A stretch of DNA of 64,000 nucleotides from BCD1 sp965230565 (GTDB taxonomy: Bacteria; Bacteroidota; Bacteroidia; Chitinophagales; Saprospiraceae): the NCBI GenBank assembly GCA_965230565.1, contig CBDDLH010000015.1:620001-684000 (forward strand), in the 5' to 3' direction. This document shows positions 18,085 to 27,303 of the stretch, one piece after another. Within the stretch, counting starts at the first letter, position 1; every line of letters starts with the position of its first letter. Position numbers and translations under genes: made by a program. The notes beneath the pieces are model-generated. The model was given only the letters and a program-made list of their open reading frames with translations. It was not told the origin of the DNA and did no database searches.

Positions 18085-18670
18085 GATGCTGAAATTTTAC
18101 GGTTAATGATCTGAGCTTTTGTTTTGCCCGGGATAACTGAGAAATAGAGGTAGACACCCCAATATCCAGGATCTCCGAAATTTCATGATGGTCGTAACCT
18201 TCAAGCATATAAAGGGAAAAAACCGTCCGGTAACCATCCGGCAAAGCATGAAGCGCCTTGTACAAAAGATCCAGCTGAACCTGCTGATCCAACTCCCCGT
18301 TGGTGCTAAAGGAATCGATTGAAGGTTCTGTGACCCCATTCTCTTCATTCAATAAGAGTTGTCGGTGCTTTTTCTTTAATTCGTCAATACTGCGGTTAAC
18401 CACGATCCTTTTTACCCACGCTCCGAAGGAGGACTGGTAGTTGTATTGGTTTAATTTGGTAAAAACATTGATAAAGGATTCCTGAAGCACATCTTCCGCA
18501 TCCTCAGCATTATTGAGAATACGATAAGCGGTATTGAGCATTGCCTTACCGTACTGGTTGTACAGCTGGTGCATGGCTTGCTCATCGCCCGACTTGGCTT
18601 CCTCTATCACCTGTTTCAAAGGCTCTGCAAAGGATGTCGTCTTGTGTGCTGTCGAATTGGTAACGGACAT
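18077..18670 (-). CDS. ECF RNA polymerase sigma factor
   Basis: A 197-residue extracytoplasmic-function sigma factor. Region 2 (LYNQYGKAMLNTAYRI ... EDVLQESFINVF) binds core polymerase and the -10 element. Region 4 (LPDGYRTVFSLYMLEGYDHHEISEIL ... SQLSRAKQKLR) is the -35-reading helix-turn-helix. It has the usual Bacteroidota ECF spacing, is translationally coupled to the anti-sigma-like gene, and its leader consists of GGTTGCT heptamers right up to the ATG. Its target genes cannot be read from this window. Confidence 0.93.
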   Translation of the reverse strand: MSVTNSTAHKTTSFAEPLKQVIEEAKSGDEQAMHQLYNQYGKAMLNTAYRILNNAEDAEDVLQESFINVFTKLNQYNYQSSFGAWVKRIVVNRSIDELKKKHRQLLLNEENGVTEPSIDSFSTNGELDQQVQLDLLYKALHALPDGYRTVFSLYMLEGYDHHEISEILDIGVSTSISQLSRAKQKLRSLTVKFQHHG

Positions 18671-18673
18671 TCC

Positions 18674-18739
18674 GGTTGCTGGTTGCTGGTTGCTGGTTGC
18701 TGGTTACAAGTTGCTGGTTTCTAGTTACTGGTTACTGGT
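18674..18739. repeat. GGTTGCT/GGTTACT heptamer array, copy 2
   Basis: About nine 7-base units (GGTTGCT x4, GGTTACA, AGTTGCT, GGTTTCT, AGTTACT, GGTTACT) directly before the sigma factor ATG. A GC-rich unit with CGACATATCATGCCCGGGA (18769-18787) follows; its reverse complement, one base shorter, is at 46263-46280. Confidence 0.85.
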
Positions 18740-18830
18740 CCCGGCACTGCGTGCCGCGGATGTCGCCCCGACATATCATGCCCGGGATTTTGCTGCGCTT
18801 AACTGCGCTCCATTGCTGGTTGACAGTTTA

Positions 18831-18863
18831 AGAAATACTATTTTTTCAAAAAATAGTATTTCT
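18831..18863. repeat. AAATACTATTTTT palindrome, copy 2 (terminator-like)
   Basis: Perfect 16-bp arms (18831-18846, 18848-18863) around one C. It lies 38 bases past the stop of the minus-strand TlpA-family gene, the same relative position as the copy 3' of trpB2. Confidence 0.75.
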
Positions 18864-18901
18864 TTTTCAACTGCCAACTGGTACTGTTTACTGGTACTAA
18901 T

Positions 18902-19399
18902 TTACTGCATTTTCTTCAATGCCTCTCTCAAACGATCACCATGAAGATTTGTTGCGACAATTTCTCCCTTTTCATTCAATAGGAGATTGGTAGGAATACT
19001 CCGGACACCGTAGGTTTGCGCAGCGGAATTTTGCCAACCTTTGAGATCAGACACATGGCTATCCCATGTGAGCTTATCTTGTTTAATGGCATTTTTCCAG
19101 GCTTCCATATTTTTGTCCAGAGATACACTGTAGATATCAAATCCTTTGGCATTTTTGAACCTGGCATCTTTGAATTCATTGTAAACACTTACCAGTTCAG
19201 GATGTTTGACGCGGCACGGACGGCACCAGGAGGCCCAGAAATCGACCAAAACAACATTTCCCTGCAGGTCGGATAATTTCATCACCTCTCCGGCGGGGTT
19301 TTTCAGGGCTATTTCAGGAGCCACGCGTTTTTGATCGGGTGTGATAAATGCTGCCAGGGTAATGAATGCAGTCAAGGCAATAACAGTCAGGTACTTCAT
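18902..19399 (-). CDS. TlpA-family thiol-disulfide oxidoreductase
   Basis: A periplasmic thioredoxin-fold protein of 165 residues from the ATG at 19399, which opens a signal peptide (MKYLTVIALTAFITLAAF); an ATG at 19438 would add 13 residues. The redox motif is FWASWCRPC (C59, C62), with the cis-proline in VRSIPTNLLL and a KGEIVATNL strand. It probably reduces or shuffles disulfides in exported proteins. The C-terminal domain of the anti-sigma-like protein at 17446 is a close paralogue, sharing the HVSDLKGW motif. It is separated from the sigma factor by 230 bases of repeats. Confidence 0.92.
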   Translation of the reverse strand: MKYLTVIALTAFITLAAFITPDQKRVAPEIALKNPAGEVMKLSDLQGNVVLVDFWASWCRPCRVKHPELVSVYNEFKDARFKNAKGFDIYSVSLDKNMEAWKNAIKQDKLTWDSHVSDLKGWQNSAAQTYGVRSIPTNLLLNEKGEIVATNLHGDRLREALKKMQ

Positions 19400-19570
19400 A
19401 AGCGTTAAATTTTTCAGGTTTGTAATAAGATTTCCCATTAAAGACGACAGCCGTATTAAAATAATGCACTACAGGCAGTAAAAATTTAAAACCTGATCAT
19501 AAAGTCACTTAAATTCCTGGAGTTTACGGTTATATTTGTTGAAATCTCCATCCTAAAATTTATTTCCGGA

Positions 19571-21547
19571 ATGAAAAGATTACTGATCGTTTTTTTAATT
19601 GCCCTACCATTTCAGGTTTTTAGCCAGGAAAATCCTTTTGGATTTATTCATGAAAAGCAGGATGCCTGCTCCCGCGGGTATCACGGTCCGGTAAAAACGG
19701 TAGACAATGAACTGGCAGATCAATATGACGTCACCTTTACCCGGTTGGAAATATTTAGTGAGAACACCTCAAGCTTCATTGAAGCAAGTGCCTATATTGA
19801 AGCAACGGTGGTTGCTGATTCTATGACAACTTTCAGCATCGGTTTATCTTCGCAAATGACCATCGGGCAAATCATTTTTGAAGAAACAGCTGTTGCTTTT
19901 ACTCATGATAATGATGAAATCCAGTTCGACCTGGAAACGCCAAAACAGCAGGGAGAAACCTTTCACTTGACTATCGCTTACGAAGGCAACGGGTACGATG
20001 ATGACAACTATGCAGGTGGATTACACTTCACTACCAGTGATCCGGATTTAAATTATGAAGATCACACCTACACTTTTAACCAGCCCTACGGGAGTGATGT
20101 ATGGTTCCCGTGTAAACAGGTCCTTTCCGATAAAATTGACTCTTTGGATATATGGGTGACTACTAATGCAAGTCAGCGAGTTTCTGCTAATGGTATTTTG
20201 GTGGAACAGGTGGATATGGATAACGGTACAACTCAATACAAGTGGCAAACCAGGCACCCTATTGCCTACTACCTTGTAGCTTTCAACATTTTCAGTTATT
20301 CCGAATACAACTTCTATTGTCAACCGGAAGGCTTTGATGAATCCATTTTTATTCAAAACTTCCTGGTGGATGAAGATCACATCGAATTGATGGGCGATGA
20401 ACTCGATCTTACCTGCGGTGCTATGAATTTGTACAGCAATTGGTTTGGGATCTACCCTTTTCACGATGAAAAGTATGGACACAGCATCTGGGGCAAAGGC
20501 TTTGGCATGGAACACCAGACGATTACCTCTATGCCCTACAATATTGATTTCAGGAGGTTATCTCACGAATTGAGTCATCAGTGGTTTGGGAATATGGTGA
20601 CTTGCGGGACCTGGCTGGATATCTGGTTGAATGAGGGATTTGCCACTTACTTTGATTACCTGGCCCTTAAGCACATCATCTCCGATCAGGTAGGTGAAGA
20701 CCGAATGGCTTATTACCATGAAAGGGCTATGGTTTTTCCGAATGGAAGCGTTTATGTTCCGGCTCCGGCTATTAATAATGCCAGCAGGATTTTCAATTAC
20801 AAACTTTCGTATTGCAAAGCGGCCGCAGTAATCAAAATGCTGAGATTTGAATTGCAGGATGATGATCTTTTCCGGGAAATATTGACCAACTACCTGGATC
20901 AGTTTAAAAACGGGACTGCTACCACGGAAGACTTCATCTCCGTAGTCAATCAAACAACCGGGGAGGATTATCACTGGTTCTTCGAACAATGGATCTATGG
21001 CGAGGGATATCCCATCTATTCCGGCAACTGGTATCAACATCAAGATACTTTGTACATGGAGGTCACCCAGGATGTTTCTTATCCGGCTGTGACACCTTTC
21101 TATGACATGCTGATGCCATATAAAATCACCTACCCTGGTGGAGACACAACAATTTATTTGCGTCAGGAACAACCGACTCAATTATTCAAAATTCCCATGG
21201 AGGAATTTGCTTCCAACATCATTATTGACCCTGAGAATGAAAACTTGAATCAGGATGAGGGGATGATTGAGGTGCCGGTGGGGGTTGCCTCCTATCCGGA
21301 ACAATTGGATGTGAAGATATTTCCAAATCCGTTTGGGGAGGAAATAAGGATTAGCTCATCCTCCCGGGCGGAAGGGCAACTACAATTTGATATTTTTGAT
21401 CTTCAGGGCAATTTAGTGAGAAACAGAACAACTGAAGCTCCCGAATTAACCATAAATACCCGTGAACTTCCAGCCGGACTTTACTTGCTCAAGGTCCAAT
21501 CTAAAAAAGGAAAAATTGTACGGAAAATCACCAAATTTTCTCATTGA
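19571..21547 (+). CDS. Secreted M1-family metallopeptidase with T9SS sorting domain
   Basis: A 658-residue gluzincin aminopeptidase-like protein: signal peptide (1-19, ending FSQE), beta domain, then the zinc site HELSHQW (about residue 332) with the third ligand Glu in NEGFATYF about 20 residues on. The exopeptidase loop is GFGMEHQ rather than the usual GAMEN, so substrate choice may be atypical. The last 85 residues (VKIFPNPFGEEIRI ... IFDLQGNLV ... AGLYLLKV) are a T9SS type A sorting domain, so the enzyme is exported or surface-held. A TATATTTG box at 19531-19538 is a possible -7 element. Confidence 0.92.
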   Translation: MKRLLIVFLIALPFQVFSQENPFGFIHEKQDACSRGYHGPVKTVDNELADQYDVTFTRLEIFSENTSSFIEASAYIEATVVADSMTTFSIGLSSQMTIGQIIFEETAVAFTHDNDEIQFDLETPKQQGETFHLTIAYEGNGYDDDNYAGGLHFTTSDPDLNYEDHTYTFNQPYGSDVWFPCKQVLSDKIDSLDIWVTTNASQRVSANGILVEQVDMDNGTTQYKWQTRHPIAYYLVAFNIFSYSEYNFYCQPEGFDESIFIQNFLVDEDHIELMGDELDLTCGAMNLYSNWFGIYPFHDEKYGHSIWGKGFGMEHQTITSMPYNIDFRRLSHELSHQWFGNMVTCGTWLDIWLNEGFATYFDYLALKHIISDQVGEDRMAYYHERAMVFPNGSVYVPAPAINNASRIFNYKLSYCKAAAVIKMLRFELQDDDLFREILTNYLDQFKNGTATTEDFISVVNQTTGEDYHWFFEQWIYGEGYPIYSGNWYQHQDTLYMEVTQDVSYPAVTPFYDMLMPYKITYPGGDTTIYLRQEQPTQLFKIPMEEFASNIIIDPENENLNQDEGMIEVPVGVASYPEQLDVKIFPNPFGEEIRISSSSRAEGQLQFDIFDLQGNLVRNRTTEAPELTINTRELPAGLYLLKVQSKKGKIVRKITKFSH

Positions 21548-21758
21548 CCTACTTTGTAAGGAATTAAAAACAATATCTGTTTTCTATTTCGGCAGCAAAC
21601 TTCAATTTACCTGGTTGGGAATGATAAAAATCATTGCAAAAAATTCATTTATTTAATAATATTTCGATCGATACCCAAAAAGCTTTTTCCCTTCATTTAT
21701 CCACACCCATAATTTTCCACTCCACGAGTCCAATTCAATCAAAATCAAATAGTGGATC

Positions 21759-24700
21759 ATGAAAACTTTCCTACCAAACCTCATTTTATTTTTTGCTCTG
21801 ACCATTTTGGTAAATACACAAACTTATTCACAAGAACCGTTCAGGGGATTCAGAAATTTTGATTTTCTGAAGGCATCAGAATTGGTATTAGCTTCCGCAA
21901 CGTATGACGAAGCGGAGAACCAGGTCATTTTTAAACAAACGATCTTCGACCTTAATGAAGCAGGTGAACTAATTATGGCAAACTCATCTGTAATCGATAA
22001 TGTTACCGGCGGAAGCCGGCAAGTAGATATAGCAAAAGGAAACTTCAATGGTGACAAATTTGATGATTACGTTTTCGCCTATGCGGGTGATAACCGCACC
22101 GTTAAAATTTACACACCTATGCTGGATACGGAAAATTTTGAAGTAACGGAAGCATTTAGATACACAGTTGAAGGGAATATCGCTGAGAATCACGACAAAC
22201 TCAAAGGAAGGATAAAACTGGTCACAGGAGATTTTGATGGAGACCTGCTGGACGAATTTGCAGTCATGTATGCAGTCCCGACTTTTACAGCATCCTGGGA
22301 GATTTACCTTGAGTTATTTGATACAGATGCATCTTTTGATCCTAAACACAAACTCAGCATTCCTTTGGGAACCACGCTTACTGATTTCGGTAACAGGGAC
22401 ATGGAAGTATTTGACCTGGTGGCTGACGACCTCGATTTTAACGGCAAGGATGAAATCGTTTTCGCTTGGGGGCATGATGATAACGGGGATAATACCTATG
22501 ATATATCTGCCAAAGTGCTGGCTTTCGAAAATGAAGAAGGCAATTACTCCTTCGAGACCAAAGCAGAGCGTGATCTTAATTTCAGCAATAATCCAGGGTA
22601 TATTAAAGCTATATTCCTTGAAACCGGACGGCTGTATCATTCTGTTTATCCCTCTTTGATCGCGCTGGCAGTTACGGAAGCAGAGGGAGTCGACCAATCG
22701 GATTACAAGGAGTCAGCAATAAAAACTTTCATTTTTGAAGATAATGAAAACACACCAGAATACGATATCACCGAATCAATGGAAGAATCATTTTCAGAAT
22801 CCATGAACTTGTGGCAAACTGATTATTATGATTACAATTTACCCAATATTTCAATTGCTACCGGAGACATTGATGGGAATGGTTTGGAAGAATTCTTTAT
22901 CCTAAATTCTATTAGACTCTATGCCTTTGTTAAGTCAGAAACTGATTTTTCCTTTACTCATGCCTGGGTAGAAACTTTTGGAGAAATTGCGGATGTAAGT
23001 CTGAATTGCAATAACGGTTTAATTATTTCCGATGTAAACAAAGACATAGGCCTGGAGCTTTATAAATTCTTTAATGATACTGAATGGGGAGGTACTGGGT
23101 TCAGTAATTTAGAAGGGTTTGAAGTAAGCGTTTCAGAAGTACCGGAATATGTTTTTGATTTTGCTAATCCTACATTTTATCATGTCAATGATCACCCAGG
23201 TGCCTTCACAGCCGGATTATATAAATACAGCCTGGCAGCAGGAGATTTTGATGGCGACCGGGTAAGGCTTGGAGAACCTGAATACCACCAAATCACGGAG
23301 ATAGTCCAACCTTTGGTGATCCTTAATGCTCCACCTATTCACTTTGATAAAATTAATGGTACAATCTATGACATCAATGGCTGCTACAATGGTAATGATT
23401 GTGATTTCGAAGCATTGTACAGCGTACAAACCTCTCAAAGTTTGACGGCTTCAGCGACAATTATGAGAGACTGGAGCATCACTAATTCCCATAGTTACGG
23501 TGGTGGATTTTTTGGCCTTGGTGCAAAAAAAACCATTAAAAACACTTACGGGAAAAATTATTCTAAAACTAACACACTAAATAATCAGTACACCATCACC
23601 CAGCAGGTATCTGCCAAAACTGATGACTATCTCTATGCAACCATCATTGACTACGATATCTGGGAATTCCCGATCTTAAGTGGAGATTCTATAACCGGAT
23701 ATGTCATGGATGTTCAGCCACAAAATATCCAAAATGCCTGGTTCCAGTCCAAGAGCTGGCGCGCATTCACCTATGTACCCAATCATGAAGTTGGCAATAT
23801 ACTTTCCTATGCGGATTATCCTGCCGCGGCCAGTAATCCATTTGCAGCTGAGGAGATCAAATTTGGAAATTTCAGCGACACATATGGTTTGGGATATGAC
23901 CCAGGCCCTATCTGGTCACTTCATATAAGTGACTTTGGTAGTTCTGCCGAAGATCATAAATACACCATAAGTAAGGAAGTAACCAGGGAAGGCAGTTTCA
24001 GTATTTTTGGAGATTTCTGGAACTTTGGCTTTGGAATGGATTCTCAAAACAATTATTCCCAGGAAAACATCAACACGCACCAGATAGAAATGATGAATGA
24101 ATTGGAAATTACCGTTCAATTTGGGGATCTTAGCACAGGTATCGGAGAAACGATTTACCATGTTGGCCCTTATGCCTATTGGTCCAAAAACGGAGAAATG
24201 TACCTGGATTATGTCACGAGGACTGAATCCGGAACTGGAACTAATACCTGGTGGGATAATCAGTACGGACAGTACCAAGACCCCGCTTTCATTCTTCCAT
24301 GGCGGCTGGATGAAGAAAAAGGTTTTACTCTGGAGGACCCCCTAAAAAAATACCAAACCAAATCTATTCAGTTTTCCAATGACCGTCCTGAAGTTGGAGA
24401 TACCATAACCATTTATGCTATCGTGCACAATTTCAGCATGTTGCCCACAGAAGATACCATAAAGGTTTCCTTCTACGACGGCCATCCCAACGAAGGTGGC
24501 AATATCCTTAGTGACATCCATGGATATACCTTTGTAACAACACCAACATTCCTTCAACCTAGAGGATTTGGTGTTGTGGAATTTCAATGGGTCTATACAG
24601 AAGGTTTTGAAGACTTTCAAAAGATTTTTGCCTACATAGATCCGGACGGGGTGATGTCCGAAATTCATGAAGACAACAACATAGGATTCAATATCATGGG

Positions 24701-25007
24701 CCTGATAGGACAATTACCTAATACTGTGGAAGATGTAGAGCCATATTGTTCTGAGCTGACTGTCTACCCTAATCCAGCTACCGGATATGCTGTAGTGGAA
24801 TTCACGTTGAACAAGCTGACTAAAACAGTTGTTGACATCTACGACCTCAACGGCCAATTGATCAAAACCCAGGTGGATCAAAACCTTGGTGCTGGAACCT
24901 GGCAATCTGTTATCGACCTGGCAGATCTACCAAATGGTATTTATGTGATTTCTTTAACAGCCAATAGAGAAAAAAGCAATGCGAAATTGATCGTTTGCTG
25001 TCAATAA
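21759..25007 (+). CDS. Large secreted FG-GAP/CARDB protein with T9SS sorting domain
   Basis: 1082 residues with a signal peptide (ending TYSQE). Residues about 85-400 hold FG-GAP/VCBS-like repeats with calcium-type loops (KGNFNGDKFDDYVFAYAGD, TGDFDGDLLDEFAV, TGDIDGNGLEEFF). Residues about 430-860 match no domain I know and are rich in Ser/Thr/Asn strands (ITNSHSYGGGFFGLGAKK). A CARDB-like domain (about 866-977) and a T9SS type A domain (about 1000-1082) end it. Integrin-like FG-GAP plus CARDB suggests surface binding. A strong terminator follows 25 bases after the stop. Confidence 0.85.
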   Translation: MKTFLPNLILFFALTILVNTQTYSQEPFRGFRNFDFLKASELVLASATYDEAENQVIFKQTIFDLNEAGELIMANSSVIDNVTGGSRQVDIAKGNFNGDKFDDYVFAYAGDNRTVKIYTPMLDTENFEVTEAFRYTVEGNIAENHDKLKGRIKLVTGDFDGDLLDEFAVMYAVPTFTASWEIYLELFDTDASFDPKHKLSIPLGTTLTDFGNRDMEVFDLVADDLDFNGKDEIVFAWGHDDNGDNTYDISAKVLAFENEEGNYSFETKAERDLNFSNNPGYIKAIFLETGRLYHSVYPSLIALAVTEAEGVDQSDYKESAIKTFIFEDNENTPEYDITESMEESFSESMNLWQTDYYDYNLPNISIATGDIDGNGLEEFFILNSIRLYAFVKSETDFSFTHAWVETFGEIADVSLNCNNGLIISDVNKDIGLELYKFFNDTEWGGTGFSNLEGFEVSVSEVPEYVFDFANPTFYHVNDHPGAFTAGLYKYSLAAGDFDGDRVRLGEPEYHQITEIVQPLVILNAPPIHFDKINGTIYDINGCYNGNDCDFEALYSVQTSQSLTASATIMRDWSITNSHSYGGGFFGLGAKKTIKNTYGKNYSKTNTLNNQYTITQQVSAKTDDYLYATIIDYDIWEFPILSGDSITGYVMDVQPQNIQNAWFQSKSWRAFTYVPNHEVGNILSYADYPAAASNPFAAEEIKFGNFSDTYGLGYDPGPIWSLHISDFGSSAEDHKYTISKEVTREGSFSIFGDFWNFGFGMDSQNNYSQENINTHQIEMMNELEITVQFGDLSTGIGETIYHVGPYAYWSKNGEMYLDYVTRTESGTGTNTWWDNQYGQYQDPAFILPWRLDEEKGFTLEDPLKKYQTKSIQFSNDRPEVGDTITIYAIVHNFSMLPTEDTIKVSFYDGHPNEGGNILSDIHGYTFVTTPTFLQPRGFGVVEFQWVYTEGFEDFQKIFAYIDPDGVMSEIHEDNNIGFNIMGLIGQLPNTVEDVEPYCSELTVYPNPATGYAVVEFTLNKLTKTVVDIYDLNGQLIKTQVDQNLGAGTWQSVIDLADLPNGIYVISLTANREKSNAKLIVCCQ

Positions 25008-25031
25008 AAAATGTTATTCTATAATTCACGG

Positions 25032-25060
25032 ACCCCGGAAGTTAACTTCCGGGGTTTTTA
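25032..25060. terminator. Bidirectional terminator between convergent genes
   Basis: ACCCCGGAAG pairs with CTTCCGGGGT across a TTAA loop, followed by TTTTTATTTTTT for the plus strand. It separates two convergent T9SS genes and may serve both. Confidence 0.85.
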
Positions 25061-25067
25061 TTTTTTA

Positions 25068-26990
25068 TCAATCCACCAAAACCCATTTCCTCATAGCCAC
25101 AAACTGCCTTGATTCCAACCTGATCATATATGTACCTGAGGGCAGATCAAATGTTGGCAACGTCAATTGGTTTTCGCCTTTTTCGAATTCCAATGTTTGC
25201 GAAACCACTACCCCTCCAACCATATCGTACACCTCCAGTTGCAGAGAACCTGAAACATGGGCCTCAAAAGCAAGGTTCACCACTGAACCAACCCTGCCCG
25301 GGTTGGGAAATACATGCAATTCGATTTCACCATAACGCTGTACTGCCCGAATGGCAGAATAATGTCTTGTTCCATCATAATCCACCGTTATCAAACGATA
25401 GTAACTAATTCCATCAAAAGGGCTGTGATCCGTGAAGGAATAATCCTGCTTGACAAATGAATTTCCGGCACCCTTAACCTGACCTAAAGGTTTGAAACCT
25501 ATTCCGTCCTTACTGCTTTCAATAATAAAATGATCATTATTGACTTCCGTTTGGGTAGACCATAAAACCTCTACACTGGTTTCCTTACTTATCGCATTAA
25601 AACTCAACAACTCAACCGGCAATATATCACAGCCCGCATAATCGACATTACTTGCAGGCACCGCTCCATCACCGGGAAGAATAATGCCTGCATTTCCAGG
25701 AGCAGAACTTTGGGCAGACCCGATGCAGGAGCTTGTTCCTGAACCAAGAACTCCGTTCACACCGTTTACCCCTGCAGTAATATTCATCGTCACCGATCCG
25801 GGAATGCTACCGCTTGATTTAATCATTCCCCCTGATCCGCCACCTCCCGGGCCAAAACACCTATTTCCGTTACTCGTATGAACTACATCACCACCATCTC
25901 CCCCAATAACTTCAAGAGTCAAATTTCCGGAAATATTCATGACATCCAGCTGCACGGATCCTCCGGCTCCACCAGCCCCGGCTCCATCACCACCGGCATC
26001 ACCCGGGCCATATGAGGTATCCAAAGCAGACTCGCCATTAGATCTTATGGTATAACCATTACCTACCAAAAATGGAGAAATCAAAATAATAATGCCTCCA
26101 CCGTTTCCACCGGATGTAGCTTCCTCATTATTGCCATGACCGGCTCCACCGCCACCACCGAGAAATATCCGATTGGTTGAATTAAGTCCTTTACCACCAA
26201 CACCGGGATGGTTGCCTTTACAATCGAAAAAACCTGTGGCACCGTTAGTTCCCCCTACACCGCCATTTCCAATATTTCCACCACCACCGCCACCGGTATT
26301 GTGGTCGTTTCCACCGCCGCCGCCATTCGCAGCAGCTCCTTTCCCGTAACTGATATTGGCCGGAAGATCCACAATGCCTTCTCCTTTGGGAGCTCCTCTT
26401 CCCGGGTTGTCATAAGAAAAATTACCTGATTGAATGGCCCAGTTACAATTATAGTCTGAGTCTTCCATAGCTGCTCCCCTGAACCCTTTTTCACTCATAT
26501 CAATATCTGCCTGAAGGTCGATGGTTTTGGCTTCCAGCACCAAAACACCACCTTCTGAGCCATCCCAGGCCGGAGAAGTAAGCGTTCCGTTAATGATCAA
26601 ATTATCGTATTGAGGAATTTTGATGACCTGAACAATACCTGAAGGGTCGTAATCATTGAGCAATTGATTCTCAAAGATGATTTGATTACCATCTACCCAG
26701 CAAACTGTAGCCGTTTCATAGGAACCGGCACCATTGTAATCCGTCACGTTTCCGAAATCAGCATTATTGGAAGTATTCACCACTGCCCCCTGCATCTGAA
26801 TGATGAGGACTTTGTCTTCAATGGCAAACCCCGAACTGTTAATAACTGTAATTTCTGCATTATTGGCATGAAAAGTGGTGGCTCGTGTTTGGGTGTAATT
26901 GAGGGTGCCCGAAATGGTCTGACCAACAAGCGGATAAGTTAAAACTGAAACCAAAAAAATTAGTAAACAACGTGTGTTAGTCGATATCAT
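25068..26990 (-). CDS. Secreted glycine-rich protein with T9SS sorting domain
   Basis: 640 residues: signal peptide (1-23, ending LVGQ), a beta domain (25-210, including VLIIQMQGAVV), a very glycine-rich segment (about 215-460, with GGGGG runs) resembling the loop-rich repeats of Bacteroidota and archaeal surface proteins, an FN3-like region beginning LPVELLSFNA, and a T9SS type A domain (last 80 residues, VFPNPGRVGSV ... SGTYMIRLESRQF). The Gly runs suggest an extended, flexible surface coat or sheath component. No enzymatic motif. Confidence 0.85.
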   Translation of the reverse strand: MISTNTRCLLIFLVSVLTYPLVGQTISGTLNYTQTRATTFHANNAEITVINSSGFAIEDKVLIIQMQGAVVNTSNNADFGNVTDYNGAGSYETATVCWVDGNQIIFENQLLNDYDPSGIVQVIKIPQYDNLIINGTLTSPAWDGSEGGVLVLEAKTIDLQADIDMSEKGFRGAAMEDSDYNCNWAIQSGNFSYDNPGRGAPKGEGIVDLPANISYGKGAAANGGGGGNDHNTGGGGGGNIGNGGVGGTNGATGFFDCKGNHPGVGGKGLNSTNRIFLGGGGGAGHGNNEEATSGGNGGGIIILISPFLVGNGYTIRSNGESALDTSYGPGDAGGDGAGAGGAGGSVQLDVMNISGNLTLEVIGGDGGDVVHTSNGNRCFGPGGGGSGGMIKSSGSIPGSVTMNITAGVNGVNGVLGSGTSSCIGSAQSSAPGNAGIILPGDGAVPASNVDYAGCDILPVELLSFNAISKETSVEVLWSTQTEVNNDHFIIESSKDGIGFKPLGQVKGAGNSFVKQDYSFTDHSPFDGISYYRLITVDYDGTRHYSAIRAVQRYGEIELHVFPNPGRVGSVVNLAFEAHVSGSLQLEVYDMVGGVVVSQTLEFEKGENQLTLPTFDLPSGTYMIRLESRQFVAMRKWVLVD

Positions 26991-27303
26991 AGTCTTCGAT
27001 TTTGGAAAAAATAAATGTCAGGGGGAAGGAGATAGTTGCGGGGAGAATCCTGTTGGGTTCTTTACAAATCTAAGAAAAATTTTATTGAACAGGGGAATTG
27101 AGGAAAGGGAGGGCGGAGAGAGTTGTACCGCAGAGTTACCTGAGAAGCGCTGAGAATTTTGACTTTTTACTCTAAAAAGAGTGTTATATATGTATTTCAA
27201 ATCAAAGATCCCGGGATAAATCATTTCTGAGAAAACCCGGGATCTGTATTCATTTTAAAAGGATGGAAAAATTATGCAGAGAATTTACAGACTAAAGTCT
27301 GTG
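26991..27303. other. Intergenic stretch with repeat fragments
   Basis: No gene is supported. It holds purine-rich low-complexity DNA (27080-27120), an ACCGCAGAG-family repeat (about 27124-27157) and a GATCCCGGGATAAATC/GAAAACCCGGGATC pair (27207-27244) that could form a hairpin past the downstream gene. Confidence 0.4.

Noticed and set aside
20558..21181. Minus-strand frame opposite the M1 peptidase
   Set aside because: It covers the zinc site region of a conserved enzyme; a composition shadow.
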